The notes: a model not told the origin generated them from the sequence alone. A stretch of 64,000 nucleotides of DNA from Candidatus Soleaferrea massiliensis AP7 (GCF_000820765.1 NZ_CCYH01000010.1:24350-88349); one strand, 5' to 3'. Counted from the first letter of the stretch, positions 33,958-43,392 are shown. Made by a program: numbers and translations.

Positions 33958-34574
33958 AGGGTCTGATTTTAAAGGATTTATACAATTTGAAATCCTATAT
34001 ACGCTATATTCTGGTGGCGATGCTTGTCTTTTCTGTGATTTCCATGTTCAATGAGGTCGCCTTCATTGCGGGAATGCTCACAATTATGATATCGATTCTG
34101 TCCGTCACTTCATTTTCATATGACCAGCAGTCCAAATGGGACCGGTATGCGTTAAGCCTGCCGATTTCGAAGACACAAATTGTAACGGCCAAATACCTGC
34201 TTGGAGGCATCTTTGCACTGACCGGCGCAGTGCTTTCGTTTGTATGTGTGACAGCTGTGCAGCTGTTGAGGCATCAGCCGATTGATATGGGGATTGTGGT
34301 TCTGGTGTACGCCTGCTTTGCTGCCGCGGTACTGATGATCAGCATTATGCTGCCGCTGACCATCAAGTTCGGCGTGGAGAAGGGCAGGATCATGATTCTG
34401 CTGGTGGCATTCATTCCGGCGATACTGGTTGTACTGCTGTCAAAGGCCGGCGTGGCAATGCCCAGCGATGCGCAGGTTATGTTCCTGATAAAGCTCAGTC
34501 CGGCAATTCTGGCGGTTGTGGCGTTCCTGTCCTATCTGATTTCGTGCGGGGTATACGGCAGGAAGGAAATATAA
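33954..34574 (+). CDS. ABC-2 type transporter permease
   Basis: 206 residues starting at GTG 33954, overlapping the ATPase stop by four bases (GTGA). Six hydrophobic segments, e.g. YILVAMLVFSVISMFNEVAF, IVVLVYACFAAAVLMISIML and IMILLVAFIPAILVVLLSKA. The short N-terminal helix (KGLILKDLYNLKSYI) matches ABC-2_membrane permeases paired with YtrA-regulated ATPases. Forms the membrane part of the exporter. Confidence 0.88.
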   Translation: MKGLILKDLYNLKSYIRYILVAMLVFSVISMFNEVAFIAGMLTIMISILSVTSFSYDQQSKWDRYALSLPISKTQIVTAKYLLGGIFALTGAVLSFVCVTAVQLLRHQPIDMGIVVLVYACFAAAVLMISIMLPLTIKFGVEKGRIMILLVAFIPAILVVLLSKAGVAMPSDAQVMFLIKLSPAILAVVAFLSYLISCGVYGRKEI

Positions 34575-34583
34575 ATATGGCAT

Positions 34584-34622
34584 CAAAAGAGCCGGTGAAA
34601 ATGATTTTCACCGGCTCTTGGT
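34584..34622 (+). terminator. Terminator of GntR-ABC operon
   Basis: AAGAGCCGGTGAAAAT and ATTTTCACCGGCTCTT form a long hairpin just after the permease stop; the T-run is short. Confidence 0.75.
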
Positions 34623-34699
34623 TTGTCCATAAAATAGAGGATGCTCTGAATTTGTTTGGAAGGTATGGCTGTATCAGCTCAGTCGATGTAACGCTGTGA

Positions 34700-35050
34700 C
34701 GCGGCGGACTCATGGTGCTTGTCAGGACGCATTCGCAGGGATGTTGTATCGTTGTGATACAGCGGTTTTGCGTTGCTTACCAGGTGAGACTTGGCAGGAA
34801 AGCGTTGTTCCGCTACAGTGCGGCAGTTTTACTGTGTTTGCCAAGGGACCTTGGCAATGTGGTTATTACTTCGTTGCCGGCCAAAGAAGGTACCAAGAAA
34901 GGCCGTTCAAGGGGACCAGCTGCGCTGGCGCACGCGCTACGCGTCACTGAAATAAAAAAGAGCCTATGACCAACACACTACAACAACGCAGCCAAAAAAG
35001 CGGCGTAGCCGATTGCCCCACCGCTAGGTGGTGGCCCCCCTTGAAAATCC
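34700..35050 (+). repeat. Dispersed intergenic repeat, copy A
   Basis: Homologous to the reverse complement of 52.5-52.9 kb over roughly 300 bases. Contains hairpin 1 TTGCCAAGGGACCTTGGCAA (34840-34859), a degenerate hairpin 2 (34863-34892) and the block AAGAAAGGCCGTTCAAGGGG, then CACGCGCTACGCGTCACTGA. The frames that cross it are not genes. Copies B, C and D are listed separately. Confidence 0.85.
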
Positions 35051-35322
35051 TCCTATGGTGTATGTTTATCTGTTTCGGCCGTCTGCGGACGGCTTTGAGT
35101 CGGAATGATTCCCAGGTCGAAGAACGGCGTAGCCGATTGCTCCACCGCTAGGTGGTCGGCCGTCTGCGGACTGCGTTTAGAAGGCAGGGTGGATGAATGG
35201 CTGGTGACGGACGATTGCGTTTCCTAAGACTGTCTTTGCGGGTACACTGATAGCCGAAGCCTCTGTGTAAACGATTCCCCACCCAGAGAGCGCCGTAGAC
35301 GATTGCCCCACTGCAGGTGGTG
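35001..35322 (+). repeat. Three direct repeats of a ~32-bp block next to copy A
   Basis: CGGCGTAGCCGATTGCCCCA then CCGCTAGGTGGT occurs at 35001-35033, 35125-35156 and, slightly changed, 35291-35322. A related block is present in copy B near 52540. The interval to azlD (35389) shows no gene. Confidence 0.8.
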
Positions 35323-35388
35323 TTCAGAGGTTCGGCTGGTGTCTGTGTCGCTCTTTGTATTGACCCTGATTATCTTCGGTGATAACGA

Positions 35389-35721
35389 TCAGATAAGCCC
35401 GGAGCCGGATACAGTCAAAATCCATTCGGTCAAAAACACTGTGCCGGTTGCGCCAAGCGCGACAATCAAAAGCCCCAGCTTGCGCCAGGCGAGAATCAAA
35501 GCGACAACGGTGCCGGCAATGGCCGAGACCAGGCAGGCGGTTGACGTGAAGATATCCGGAAAGACCATGGCGGCCAGCACGCCGTACGGCATGTATACCA
35601 GAAAGGACTGGATATATGGGTTTTTGATCTTTTTGCGGAAGACAGCCAGCGGAATCACACGCGGCAGATAGGTCACCAGCGCCATAATCAGGATGACCAG
35701 CAGAATTCTTTTATAGTCCAT
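35389..35721 (-). CDS. azlD: AzlD-family branched-chain amino acid exporter small subunit
   Basis: 110 residues from ATG 35721 (MDYKRILLVILIMALVTYLP) with GGGGAGG six bases upstream; earlier ATGs at 35727 and 35736 are possible. Four hydrophobic segments with the AzlD pattern MALVTYLPRVIPLAVF near the start and SAIAGTVVALILAWRKLGLL in the middle. AzlCD exports branched-chain amino acids or analogues such as azaleucine. Its start lies inside the 3' end of azlC, so translation is coupled. Confidence 0.9.
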   Translation of the reverse strand: MDYKRILLVILIMALVTYLPRVIPLAVFRKKIKNPYIQSFLVYMPYGVLAAMVFPDIFTSTACLVSAIAGTVVALILAWRKLGLLIVALGATGTVFLTEWILTVSGSGLI

Positions 35722-36445
35722 CGCCATCCTCCCCATCCTTTACCTGTGCGACCGGATTCAGATAGGCGCCGACGCCGGCGGAAACCACGCCGCAGATGAT
35801 GAACACCCAGCCGCTGCCAATGGCGTTGAGGCCCGGTACAAACCGAAAGATGCAGCTCATGATAATTGAAATGACGACCACCCGCAGGACGGGCCTTGCG
35901 CTTTTGGCGGGCGGGACGATGATCGCGATAAACATGGCAAAGATTGCGATTCCCAAGGCGGAACGCACCGAAAGCGGCAGGATGGAGCTGGCGAGAGCGC
36001 CGAGCGCCGTCCCGGCGTTCCACCCTAAATAGGATGTCAGGATCAATCCGATCATATAGCGGAAATTCAGCTCGTCCTTCTGCTGAATCGAGACGGCAAA
36101 GATTTCATCGGTGTTGCCGAACGCGATGACCAGACGCTGCCAGAACTTCACATCGGGCGACAGCTTCTGGGACAGGGACAGGCTCATCAGCATATAGCGC
36201 AGGTTGATGATCAGCACGGTGAACGCGATCTCAAATAAAACCGCGCCGGATGCGATCATGTTGACGCCGACGAACTGTCCGGTACCGGTGAAATTGCTCA
36301 GGGATATCAATATCGGGGACCACAGCGGCAGACCCTGTTCGACGGCGGAAATGCCGAACGCGAACGACACCGATATGTAGCCGATCGCAATGGGGATGGC
36401 ATCCTTGACGCCTTTATAAAAGACAAGGCCGTTTCGGTTGGACAT
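35711..36445 (-). CDS. azlC: AzlC-family branched-chain amino acid exporter large subunit
   Basis: 244 residues from ATG 36445 (MSNRNGLVFYKGVKDAIPIA), with GAGGGAG upstream; ATG 36454 is an alternative. Family motifs GVKDAIPIAIGYISVSFAFG, SLSNFTGTGQFVGV and INLRYMLMSLSLSQKL are clear, with about seven membrane segments. Works with AzlD as an amino-acid exporter. A consensus promoter lies about 35 bases upstream. Confidence 0.92.
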   Translation of the reverse strand: MSNRNGLVFYKGVKDAIPIAIGYISVSFAFGISAVEQGLPLWSPILISLSNFTGTGQFVGVNMIASGAVLFEIAFTVLIINLRYMLMSLSLSQKLSPDVKFWQRLVIAFGNTDEIFAVSIQQKDELNFRYMIGLILTSYLGWNAGTALGALASSILPLSVRSALGIAIFAMFIAIIVPPAKSARPVLRVVVISIIMSCIFRFVPGLNAIGSGWVFIICGVVSAGVGAYLNPVAQVKDGEDGDGL

Positions 36446-36477
36446 AGCATACACTCCCTCGTAAATCTTACCGGACT

Positions 36478-36506
36478 ATTTTATCACAATCCCGCATTTT
36501 TTTCAA
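36478..36506 (-). promoter_or_regulatory. azlCD promoter
   Basis: Minus strand -35 TTGAAA (36501-36506), 17 bp, -10 TAAAAT (36478-36483). Confidence 0.75.
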
Positions 36507-36719
36507 ACAGGATAAAAGCATTTGCGACAGAAACAGAAAAGGATCCTCTCAATGCGGTGCGGATTTGTAAAAAAGGGAACACACAGCTGTCATATTTTTT
36601 TAGATTGACCAAATGTATCCTGGTGGATAACTTGTTCAAAATAGGACAAATTTTTCAAGAAATGAAAAAATATTGTTATAGTTTGTTAATCTATTGCAAT
36701 ATAGTTTTTACATGGTTTA

Positions 36720-36752
36720 TTACTAGGATATCCATTCTAGACTATAATGGAA
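36720..36752 (+). promoter_or_regulatory. Promoter and possible operator of the XRE gene
   Basis: -35 TTACTA (36720-36725), 17 bp, -10 TATAAT (36743-36748). An imperfect palindrome TCCATT-N9-AATGGA overlaps the -10 and could be the autoregulatory site. Confidence 0.6.
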
Positions 36753-36780
36753 GAAAAAAGATAGTCTGGAGGGATAAACT

Positions 36781-37128
36781 ATGGGAGTGGATTATGAAGC
36801 GATTGGCAAGAGAGTACGCGGATTCCGAACAGATCTGGGTTTGACGCAGGAGCAGGTGGCGGAGCTCGTCGAGCTGTCCAACCCACATATCAGCAACATC
36901 GAGCGCGGCACGACCAAGATGAGTCTGCCGACATTGGTGGCCATTGCAAATGTGCTGGAAGTTTCAGCGGACGAGCTGTTGTGCGACAGCCTGGAGCATT
37001 CCGAACCGGTTTATCATCACGAAATCGCAAAGATCATGGAGGACTGCAGCAGCGAAGAGCTCCGCGCGCTGACGGAAATTCTGAAAGCGGTCAAAGAGAC
37101 GCTTCGCAAAGTGTATCCCAAGGAGTGA
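36781..37128 (+). CDS. XRE-family transcriptional regulator
   Basis: 115 residues, SD GGAGG before ATG 36781. Helix-turn-helix about 8-65: IGKRVRGFRTDLGLTQEQVA, ELVELSNPHISNIERGTTKM, SLPTLVAIANVLEVSADELL. The C-terminal 45 residues (IMEDCSSEELRALTEILKAV) form a helical dimerisation-like tail common in clostridial SinR-like regulators. Located alone between azlCD and the GH63-like gene; target unknown. Confidence 0.9.
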   Translation: MGVDYEAIGKRVRGFRTDLGLTQEQVAELVELSNPHISNIERGTTKMSLPTLVAIANVLEVSADELLCDSLEHSEPVYHHEIAKIMEDCSSEELRALTEILKAVKETLRKVYPKE

Positions 37129-37178
37129 AAGCCCGAAAGGCCGGGTGTCCGGGATGAGCAGGGCTTAACAGAAGATCA

Positions 37179-37219
37179 GTAAAAAGGATACGGCCCGAAT
37201 TTGGACGGTATCCTTTTTG
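37179..37219 (+). terminator. Terminator of the XRE gene
   Basis: AAAAAGGATACGGCCC...GGACGGTATCCTTTTT hairpin with a T-run. Confidence 0.7.
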
Positions 37220-37229
37220 TGCTGCGTTC

Positions 37230-37271
37230 CATGACAAAGGGACTGTCCCATCGGGGCAGTCCCTTTGTCAC
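37230..37271. terminator. Terminator of the GH63-like gene
   Basis: TGACAAAGGGACTGTCCC pairs with GGGGCAGTCCCTTTGTCA. It lies just past the stop of the minus-strand glycosidase; no long T-run. Confidence 0.7.
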
Positions 37272-37280
37272 AGAGGGGTG

Positions 37281-40200
37281 TTACGCGTTTAAAATATGAA
37301 GCTTGATCCGCAGCAGGTCTAAGACGTTAAGCCTGCCGTTTCCATCCATATCCGCCGCCCTGAAGGCTGCGGCGTCCGAAAGCCCGCTGCTCAGGATGGC
37401 CGCTTTGACCTGTAAGAGATCCGAAACGCCGATTTTTCCGTTGCCGTCCACATCGCCGCCGATGACGACGGTGCCGCTCTGCAGGACCTCTCCGCCGGCG
37501 GTCAGCACGGCTTCGCAGCCGGTGCCGACCAGCGCGTCGCCCTCAAGCTCATTACCATCCTTGTCAACGATGCTCAGCGCCGCGTCGACATTTTCGGAGG
37601 TGTGGGAGAGCTTCTCCAGCAATGTGGAAGCGGTGGTATTCTCCTGTACGCCGTTTACATAGCCCTCGCTGTCCAGCGCGATGGAAGCGTCGTTCGAGGT
37701 GATTTCACCCGCCGCGTTCACCTCGCTGAGTGCGATGGCGCTCAGGTTCATGTTTGCCCAGGTGTCGTCGTAGACCTTGTCAACCAGCATGCGGACCGTC
37801 AGCACATCGTCCGGATTGTCCAGCTTGTAGTTGATCGTGAAGACGCGGCAGAGCGCGCCGGAGGTGGTCTGTGATTTCTCAAACGAGCTGGTTGTGCAGG
37901 CAAGCTCCTGATCGCCCGCATAGGCGGTCAGCTGGACTCTGGAAGCCCAGGAGCCGGCATAAATCTTGACCTGCTGTTCCTTTTCGCTGTATGGGAGCGT
38001 GAACTCGAAGCCACTGCCCAGCCCGTTGGCGATGCGGGCACGGCGGCTGGTTGCGGGGGAAACCGCGTTCTTGGTGCCGTCGCTGTAGACCATGTTGGTG
38101 GTGTAATCGCCGGCATTGCCCTGTGAACGTCCGATCAGCTTGATGCCGCCGATGGATTTTTCCGTGACGTTCTTACGCTCGATAGTATCCATGTTGTCGG
38201 TGTCGAAGTAGACCCAGTCCTTGGTTCCGATGGCGGTCAGGTCCGCTTCGGCCGGGACGTTGTCCACGCGGCTCATGATTTTGGCCGGCGCGTAGATGTC
38301 GGTGACGTCCGGGGCTTCATCGGTTTCCCGCAGGCTGATGGCCTGGATGGTCAGGTTGCCGGAGTTGCCGGAATAGGATTTTTCCACATACAGCTTGACC
38401 TGTACGTCGTCGTCCGGATTCTGGGTCAGGTAGTTCACCTCGAAGACATTGCACAGCGCGCCCGAGGTGGTTTCGGTCTTGCCGAAGGTGTCGCTGTAGA
38501 GGGTTTCGCCGTTGATGGTGAGCTGCAGGCGGACGGTGGATGCCCAGGAGCCCGCGTAGACACGAAGCTTCTGCATCCTGCCGCTGGCCGGGAGCTTAAA
38601 CGAGAAGCCGTTGTTCACGCCGTTGGCTTTGTAGCCGGTGTGGTTGTTTGACGGGGACTGCGCGCTTCCCTTGCCGTCGGTGTAGACGAAATTGGTTGTG
38701 GTGTCCCGCGCGATGTCGTTGGCCAGGACACCAAGCGGCGTCACATCGGTGATGAAGCTTTCGGGGATGTCCTTGCGCGCGTAGCTCTGCAGTGCGGCAC
38801 TGCCGAACTGCGCCCAGTCCTTCGCGCCCTCCTCGGTCAGGTTGGCGCTTGCCGGCGCCGCGCCGACCGTACCGGCCGCATACGGCTCCTTGCTTGGGAC
38901 GATGGTCTTGATGGTGATCGGGAGAACCTTCTCCACGACCGCGGATTCATAGGTGACCTTGACGCCCAGCTTGATGGTCTTGTCCAGCTCCGGCAGGCTC
39001 GGACGGATGACCGCGCCGGTTTCGGAGATGCGGGAGACATCATAGTTCACAAATTCAAATTGACTGCCGTAGATCGGTCCGGTGACGTCGAAGTTCAGGT
39101 CAGTTTTGACATTTTTGACGCTTTCATTCCCGTTCAGAATGGCGTCGATGGTCTTCTCAAAGTCGATCGCGGCACGCTCGGCGTCGGACTTCGGCTCCTC
39201 TTCCGGAACCTGGTTCACGATGTCGCTCATATCGCTCGGAACGCCGTCCTTGATGCCGACGACTGATACGTAGTATTTCTGGTAGTTGTCGAGGCCGGTG
39301 ATTGTATAAGGAAGGCTTTCGGTTTCGAAGGTCTGCGTCAGTCCCATCGGGTCGGTGCCGCAGAGGACCTCGAAGCTGTCATACTGTCCCTCGGCTGCGT
39401 CTGCGCTGACGGTGAGCTGGCCGTTGCCGGATGCGAGCGTCACGTTCTGCGGGATGGCCGGCGGCTTCGGATACTCGGTTCCGCCGTCCTCCAGGATGAC
39501 GCCCTTGAGGGTGATTTTGCCGGTTTTTCCGGACTGGTTCTGCGCAATGCGGTATTCGGCCATCAAATATTTGCCGTCGCTTGCCGCGCGGAACGGGATT
39601 TCAACCATGACGACGTGTTCCTCGTCGCCGGCTGTGATGGTTTTGGTGAAGTTCTGCTGGGACGCATCCGAAAGCGACGCCTTGACGGTCGCCTTCGCGT
39701 TCTGGACGCCTAAAACCAGCTTCATTGTTTTGAGGTCGTGTCCGGCCTTCGCCATGACCATAAAGCCATCCCGTTCGCCGGTTTTGACATATTCGAAGAG
39801 TTCTTTTCCTTCTACCAGCCCGTCCATCGCGCTGCTCTTCTGGACAGACGCGTTGCGGAAGCCGATCGTGTTGATGTTGTAAAGCGAGGAATCCTCTTTG
39901 CCGAACTGCTTTTTCAGGCCGTCGACAACCGCATTGTCGTCCTCGTTCTGGAACAGGACATAGTCGCGGCTGCCTGCAAGGTCGATGCCGGACTGCTGGA
40001 AGCCGGAGACGATGCCGCCGAGGTAGGCCGGGTTGTTCTCGGTGCCCTCTACGGCATAGCTGGTCTCGCCCGCCGGAACCTCGAAGGTGTTCTTGACGCC
40101 GTCGATGGTGACATTCAGCGTGAACGGCTTCGTTGCGCTGACCGTGATGGTGGTGCCGGAATCGGCGGACGCGCGCTTGTCGGCGCGCAGAGAGATGCGG

Positions 40201-41672
40201 TCGCCTGCCATGTACAGGTTGTCGATGCCGCATTCCTCGCTGAGCTTCAGGTTCCAGTTGACCTCGTTCTTCGGTGCGCTGAGCGTGACGCCGAGCACAT
40301 CCTCGATTGTGGAGCCGATGGCCAGCGCGCCGGTCCAGCCGACAAAGTTGAAGCGGACGATCTGTTCGCGGTTGTGTTCCCTCGCGGGCGCCGTGTAATC
40401 CGAAGAATAGCATTCCCACAGCGTATGGCGGAAGGTGCCGTTGTCGTCATACGCGCCCTGCTGGTACAGGTTGGTCAGCATGTTCAGATGCTGAATGCCG
40501 GACTGGAATGCCAGATCGTCATAGCCGTATGCCTGCAGGCCCTTGAGGAACTGGTAGGAGGTCGGCGACCAGACCGAACCGTTCCAGTAGTAGCCCAGCG
40601 GGTTGAAGGTCGAATAGTCATAGGTGACGGTCGAAAGGCCGTTCGGACGGAACATCTTTTCGGAATTGAGCACATAGCTGTCGATCATCGCCTGTGCGCG
40701 CTCCGGTGTAGCGACCAGTCCGGACATGGCCCACAGGCCGGTCGGCGTCGCGATGTTCGTGAAGTTCTGGTTCTTGTCGAGATTGAAGTAGAAGTCTCCC
40801 TCCTCGCTCCAGAGCTTTTCATTGATCAGGGCCGAGAGGTCCTCGTATTCCTTCTGATATTTCTGCTGGTTCTCGGTGTCGCCGATCTCTTCGGCGATCT
40901 TCGCGATGTAGTAGGCGGACTGCGCCTGCTGGATGCTCAGATCGTTGTAGGTCTGTTCACGGCGTCCCCAGTCCTGGTTCGGCGTGTCGTCCAGGCCGTT
41001 GCCGTCGCCGGAGGTGTGGCCGTAAAGGCCGTTGTCCATGATGCGGGTGCGCTTGATGAACTCATAGTGCGACATGATGCGCTCCAAGACGGTCTTGCCC
41101 TTGATGACCTTGTTAAAGCGCTCCTTGTCGCCGTGCACCTGATACTGCTCCCATTCGGCCCATGCCCAGAGCGGCGGGTTGAGGGCGGAGGTGGATTCAT
41201 AGCCGTACCAGTTTCTCGCATCCGATTCGGTGATGCGGCGGCTGATGTGTCCGTCGTCCGGGCCGTCGGAATCGATCTGCTGGTAATAGAAGTTGTCCAA
41301 CGCCTGCAGGGTCGGAAACTGATGCAGGCCGTACTTGTCGAACATCATCATAAACAGCGTGTCCCATGCGAAGATGGTGTTGTCGAACGCCTCGTCGACA
41401 TAGTACACATCTTCCGGGTTCAGCGGAAGCGGGGATTTTTTGATGTTGCCCTTGTGGAATTCCCATGCCGCGTTGTAGGTTTCCTCCCATTCGGGATGCT
41501 CGGCGAAGTGCACCTTGGGAAGGTCGTTCATGTCGATCTCGTAGCCGCCGGCGACAATCTCTTTGCCGGATGCGGCCATATCGGACGCTGCCGCCGGGAA
41601 GGCTGCAAATGAGGAGAGAACGGTTGCCGCGGCAAGGGCGCATGACAACGTTTTCCTGAGTCCGTTGATCAT
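37281..41672 (-). CDS. Secreted GH63-like (alpha/alpha)6-barrel glycosidase with accessory beta domains and a type I dockerin
   Basis: Start at ATG 41672 (MINGLRKTLSCALAAATVLS), with AGGAAG six bases upstream; signal peptide ends near AAASD. About 1,463 residues. The N-terminal 40-500 look like the MGH1/GH63 (alpha/alpha)6 barrel: AFDNTIFAWDTLFMMMFDKY, YNDLSIQQAQSAYYIAKIA, GYYWNGSVWSPTSYQFLKGL (compare YWRGPVW of GH63) and FNFVGWTGALAIG. Accessory parts follow: a beta domain about 555-735, an Fn3-like domain about 745-825, an atrophied Ig-like domain, then two related domains about 945-1110 and 1125-1295 sharing KIYAGSWAS, TTSGALC and NPDD motifs. Dockerin 1404-1463 has two good loops (GDVDGNGKIGVSDLLQVK and ADMDGNGRLNVLDLLRIK). 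Substrate could be an alpha-glucoside or mannoside; not determinable here. Confidence 0.85.
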   Translation of the reverse strand: MINGLRKTLSCALAAATVLSSFAAFPAAASDMAASGKEIVAGGYEIDMNDLPKVHFAEHPEWEETYNAAWEFHKGNIKKSPLPLNPEDVYYVDEAFDNTIFAWDTLFMMMFDKYGLHQFPTLQALDNFYYQQIDSDGPDDGHISRRITESDARNWYGYESTSALNPPLWAWAEWEQYQVHGDKERFNKVIKGKTVLERIMSHYEFIKRTRIMDNGLYGHTSGDGNGLDDTPNQDWGRREQTYNDLSIQQAQSAYYIAKIAEEIGDTENQQKYQKEYEDLSALINEKLWSEEGDFYFNLDKNQNFTNIATPTGLWAMSGLVATPERAQAMIDSYVLNSEKMFRPNGLSTVTYDYSTFNPLGYYWNGSVWSPTSYQFLKGLQAYGYDDLAFQSGIQHLNMLTNLYQQGAYDDNGTFRHTLWECYSSDYTAPAREHNREQIVRFNFVGWTGALAIGSTIEDVLGVTLSAPKNEVNWNLKLSEECGIDNLYMAGDRISLRADKRASADSGTTITVSATKPFTLNVTIDGVKNTFEVPAGETSYAVEGTENNPAYLGGIVSGFQQSGIDLAGSRDYVLFQNEDDNAVVDGLKKQFGKEDSSLYNINTIGFRNASVQKSSAMDGLVEGKELFEYVKTGERDGFMVMAKAGHDLKTMKLVLGVQNAKATVKASLSDASQQNFTKTITAGDEEHVVMVEIPFRAASDGKYLMAEYRIAQNQSGKTGKITLKGVILEDGGTEYPKPPAIPQNVTLASGNGQLTVSADAAEGQYDSFEVLCGTDPMGLTQTFETESLPYTITGLDNYQKYYVSVVGIKDGVPSDMSDIVNQVPEEEPKSDAERAAIDFEKTIDAILNGNESVKNVKTDLNFDVTGPIYGSQFEFVNYDVSRISETGAVIRPSLPELDKTIKLGVKVTYESAVVEKVLPITIKTIVPSKEPYAAGTVGAAPASANLTEEGAKDWAQFGSAALQSYARKDIPESFITDVTPLGVLANDIARDTTTNFVYTDGKGSAQSPSNNHTGYKANGVNNGFSFKLPASGRMQKLRVYAGSWASTVRLQLTINGETLYSDTFGKTETTSGALCNVFEVNYLTQNPDDDVQVKLYVEKSYSGNSGNLTIQAISLRETDEAPDVTDIYAPAKIMSRVDNVPAEADLTAIGTKDWVYFDTDNMDTIERKNVTEKSIGGIKLIGRSQGNAGDYTTNMVYSDGTKNAVSPATSRRARIANGLGSGFEFTLPYSEKEQQVKIYAGSWASRVQLTAYAGDQELACTTSSFEKSQTTSGALCRVFTINYKLDNPDDVLTVRMLVDKVYDDTWANMNLSAIALSEVNAAGEITSNDASIALDSEGYVNGVQENTTASTLLEKLSHTSENVDAALSIVDKDGNELEGDALVGTGCEAVLTAGGEVLQSGTVVIGGDVDGNGKIGVSDLLQVKAAILSSGLSDAAAFRAADMDGNGRLNVLDLLRIKLHILNA

Positions 41673-41798
41673 TTTTTTCTTCCTTTCCTTTTTCAAAATT
41701 TAAAAACAGACCAGTCGGTATCAAAATGAAGTCGGCTGATCTGCTTCCAGACAAATTCTATCACACACCGCATGAAACTCACACAATGTCTTGAATTT

Positions 41799-41826
41799 AT
41801 TATAGCATAAAGCGAAATTGTGTCAA
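41799..41826 (-). promoter_or_regulatory. Promoter of the GH63-like gene
   Basis: Minus strand -35 TTGACA (41821-41826), 16 bp, -10 TATAAT (41799-41804); leader about 120 bases. A TAGAAT hexamer near 41997 on the plus strand may serve the following methyltransferase gene. Confidence 0.8.
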
Positions 41827-42033
41827 GATTTTTGATGAAATTTAAATGGTATAATTCTATAACCAATTTTTGTTCAATCTATCTAAAATTCATCCCGTTG
41901 TCTCGGCGGATGCAACAGGATTTGAAATTGTCCGGCTGCATCCGAACGGATTGTTAAGAGAATGGAAAAGACATGGCGGATTGCGATGATTTATGGTAGA
42001 ATATAAGAAATAGGAAAGGCGGGGGAAGCGCGT

Positions 42034-43392
42034 ATGGTTCAGAAAAATGAGATCCTGGAGCTTGAGATTGTCGATATCACCGAGGAGGGGAACGGCGTCG
42101 CAAAGCATGACGGCTTTGCGGTGTTCATTCCGAACACGGCGGTGGGGGACCGAGCGCAGGTGCGGATTGTCAAGGTGCTGTCCTCCTATGCGTTCGGCAG
42201 GGTGGAACGGCTCATCTCCCCGTCAAAGGACCGGACAGACCCGGGCTGCGCGGTGTTCGGCCGCTGCGGCGGATGTACGCTGCGGCACATCGGTTATGAA
42301 ACCGAGCTTCAGCTCAAATACAAATGGGTGGCGAACCATCTCAGGCGCATCGGCGGCATCGAGGTTGTACCGGAGCCGATCCTGCATACCGGACGCACGG
42401 CGGGATACCGCAACAAGGCGCAGTATCCGGTCCGCGTCGAGGACGGCAGGGTTATGACCGGCTTCTTTGCGAAGCGCAGCCACCGGATTGCCGCGTCGGA
42501 CCTCTGTGATCTGCAGCCGGCGCTGTTTGAGGATATCTTAAAGGAAATCCGGACGTTTGCCGAGAAACAAAAGATCCCGGTCTACGATGAGCAGACGCAC
42601 AGGGGCTGCCTGCGGCACATCTATCTCAGGCTGGCTGAAAAGACCGGGCAGGTCATGGTCTGCCTGGTTCTGAGCGGCAAGGGGATGCCGAAGGAAAAGC
42701 TGCTTGTCAAGCGGCTGACAGCGCGTTTTCCACAGATTCACAGCATCATGGTCAACGTGAACCAGAAAAAAACCAATGTGATTCTGGGAGACAGCTGCCG
42801 GACGATCTATGGAGCGGATTACATCGTGGACGAGCTGTGCGGCGTGAAGCTGTGCCTCTCGCCGCTGACCTTCTATCAGGTCAACCGCGACGCAGCCGAG
42901 CTGCTCTACCGGCAGGCGCAGGAATATGCGCAGCTCACCGGGGAAGAGACATTGCTCGACCTCTACTGCGGGGCCGGTTCGATCGGCCTTTCGATGGCGC
43001 ATCGTGTGAAAAAGCTCATCGGCGTAGAGGTCGTCGAAGCGGCGGTGGAGAACGCGCGGCAGAATGCAAAGCTCAATGGCATCGGGAATGCGCGGTTCTT
43101 CTGCGCGGATGCGTCGTCCGCCGCGAAAAGGCTGGCAGAAGAGGGGACAAAGCCGGATGTGGTCATCGTCGACCCGCCGCGCAAGGGCTGTGACAAATCG
43201 GTCATCGAAAGCATCGTGCGGATGGCGCCGAAGCGGGTGGTCATGATCTCCTGCAACAGCGCGACCGCCGCGCGGGACTGCAGGGCGTTTGAAGAGATGG
43301 GCTATCAGGTCATAAAGGCAAGGCCGGTCGACCTGTTTCCGAGGACCGGGCATGTGGAGTGCGTGGTGTTGTTGACAAAAACTGAGAAGTAA
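42034..43392 (+). CDS. 23S rRNA (uracil-5-)-methyltransferase RlmD/RlmCD-like (TrmA family)
   Basis: 452 residues. N-terminal TRAM domain about 1-60 (LELEIVDITEEGNGVAKHDG), a four-cysteine iron-sulfur pattern starting CAVFGRCGGCTLRH, central domain, then the SAM-dependent methyltransferase: LLDLYCGAGSIGLSMAHRVK, DVVIVDPPRKGCDKS, and the catalytic cysteine in VVMISCNSATAARDC. C-terminal DLFPRTGHVECVVLL is the family signature. Methylates C5 of uracil in 23S rRNA (by homology). Housekeeping gene at the left boundary of an AT-rich accessory patch. Confidence 0.93.
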   Translation: MVQKNEILELEIVDITEEGNGVAKHDGFAVFIPNTAVGDRAQVRIVKVLSSYAFGRVERLISPSKDRTDPGCAVFGRCGGCTLRHIGYETELQLKYKWVANHLRRIGGIEVVPEPILHTGRTAGYRNKAQYPVRVEDGRVMTGFFAKRSHRIAASDLCDLQPALFEDILKEIRTFAEKQKIPVYDEQTHRGCLRHIYLRLAEKTGQVMVCLVLSGKGMPKEKLLVKRLTARFPQIHSIMVNVNQKKTNVILGDSCRTIYGADYIVDELCGVKLCLSPLTFYQVNRDAAELLYRQAQEYAQLTGEETLLDLYCGAGSIGLSMAHRVKKLIGVEVVEAAVENARQNAKLNGIGNARFFCADASSAAKRLAEEGTKPDVVIVDPPRKGCDKSVIESIVRMAPKRVVMISCNSATAARDCRAFEEMGYQVIKARPVDLFPRTGHVECVVLLTKTEK

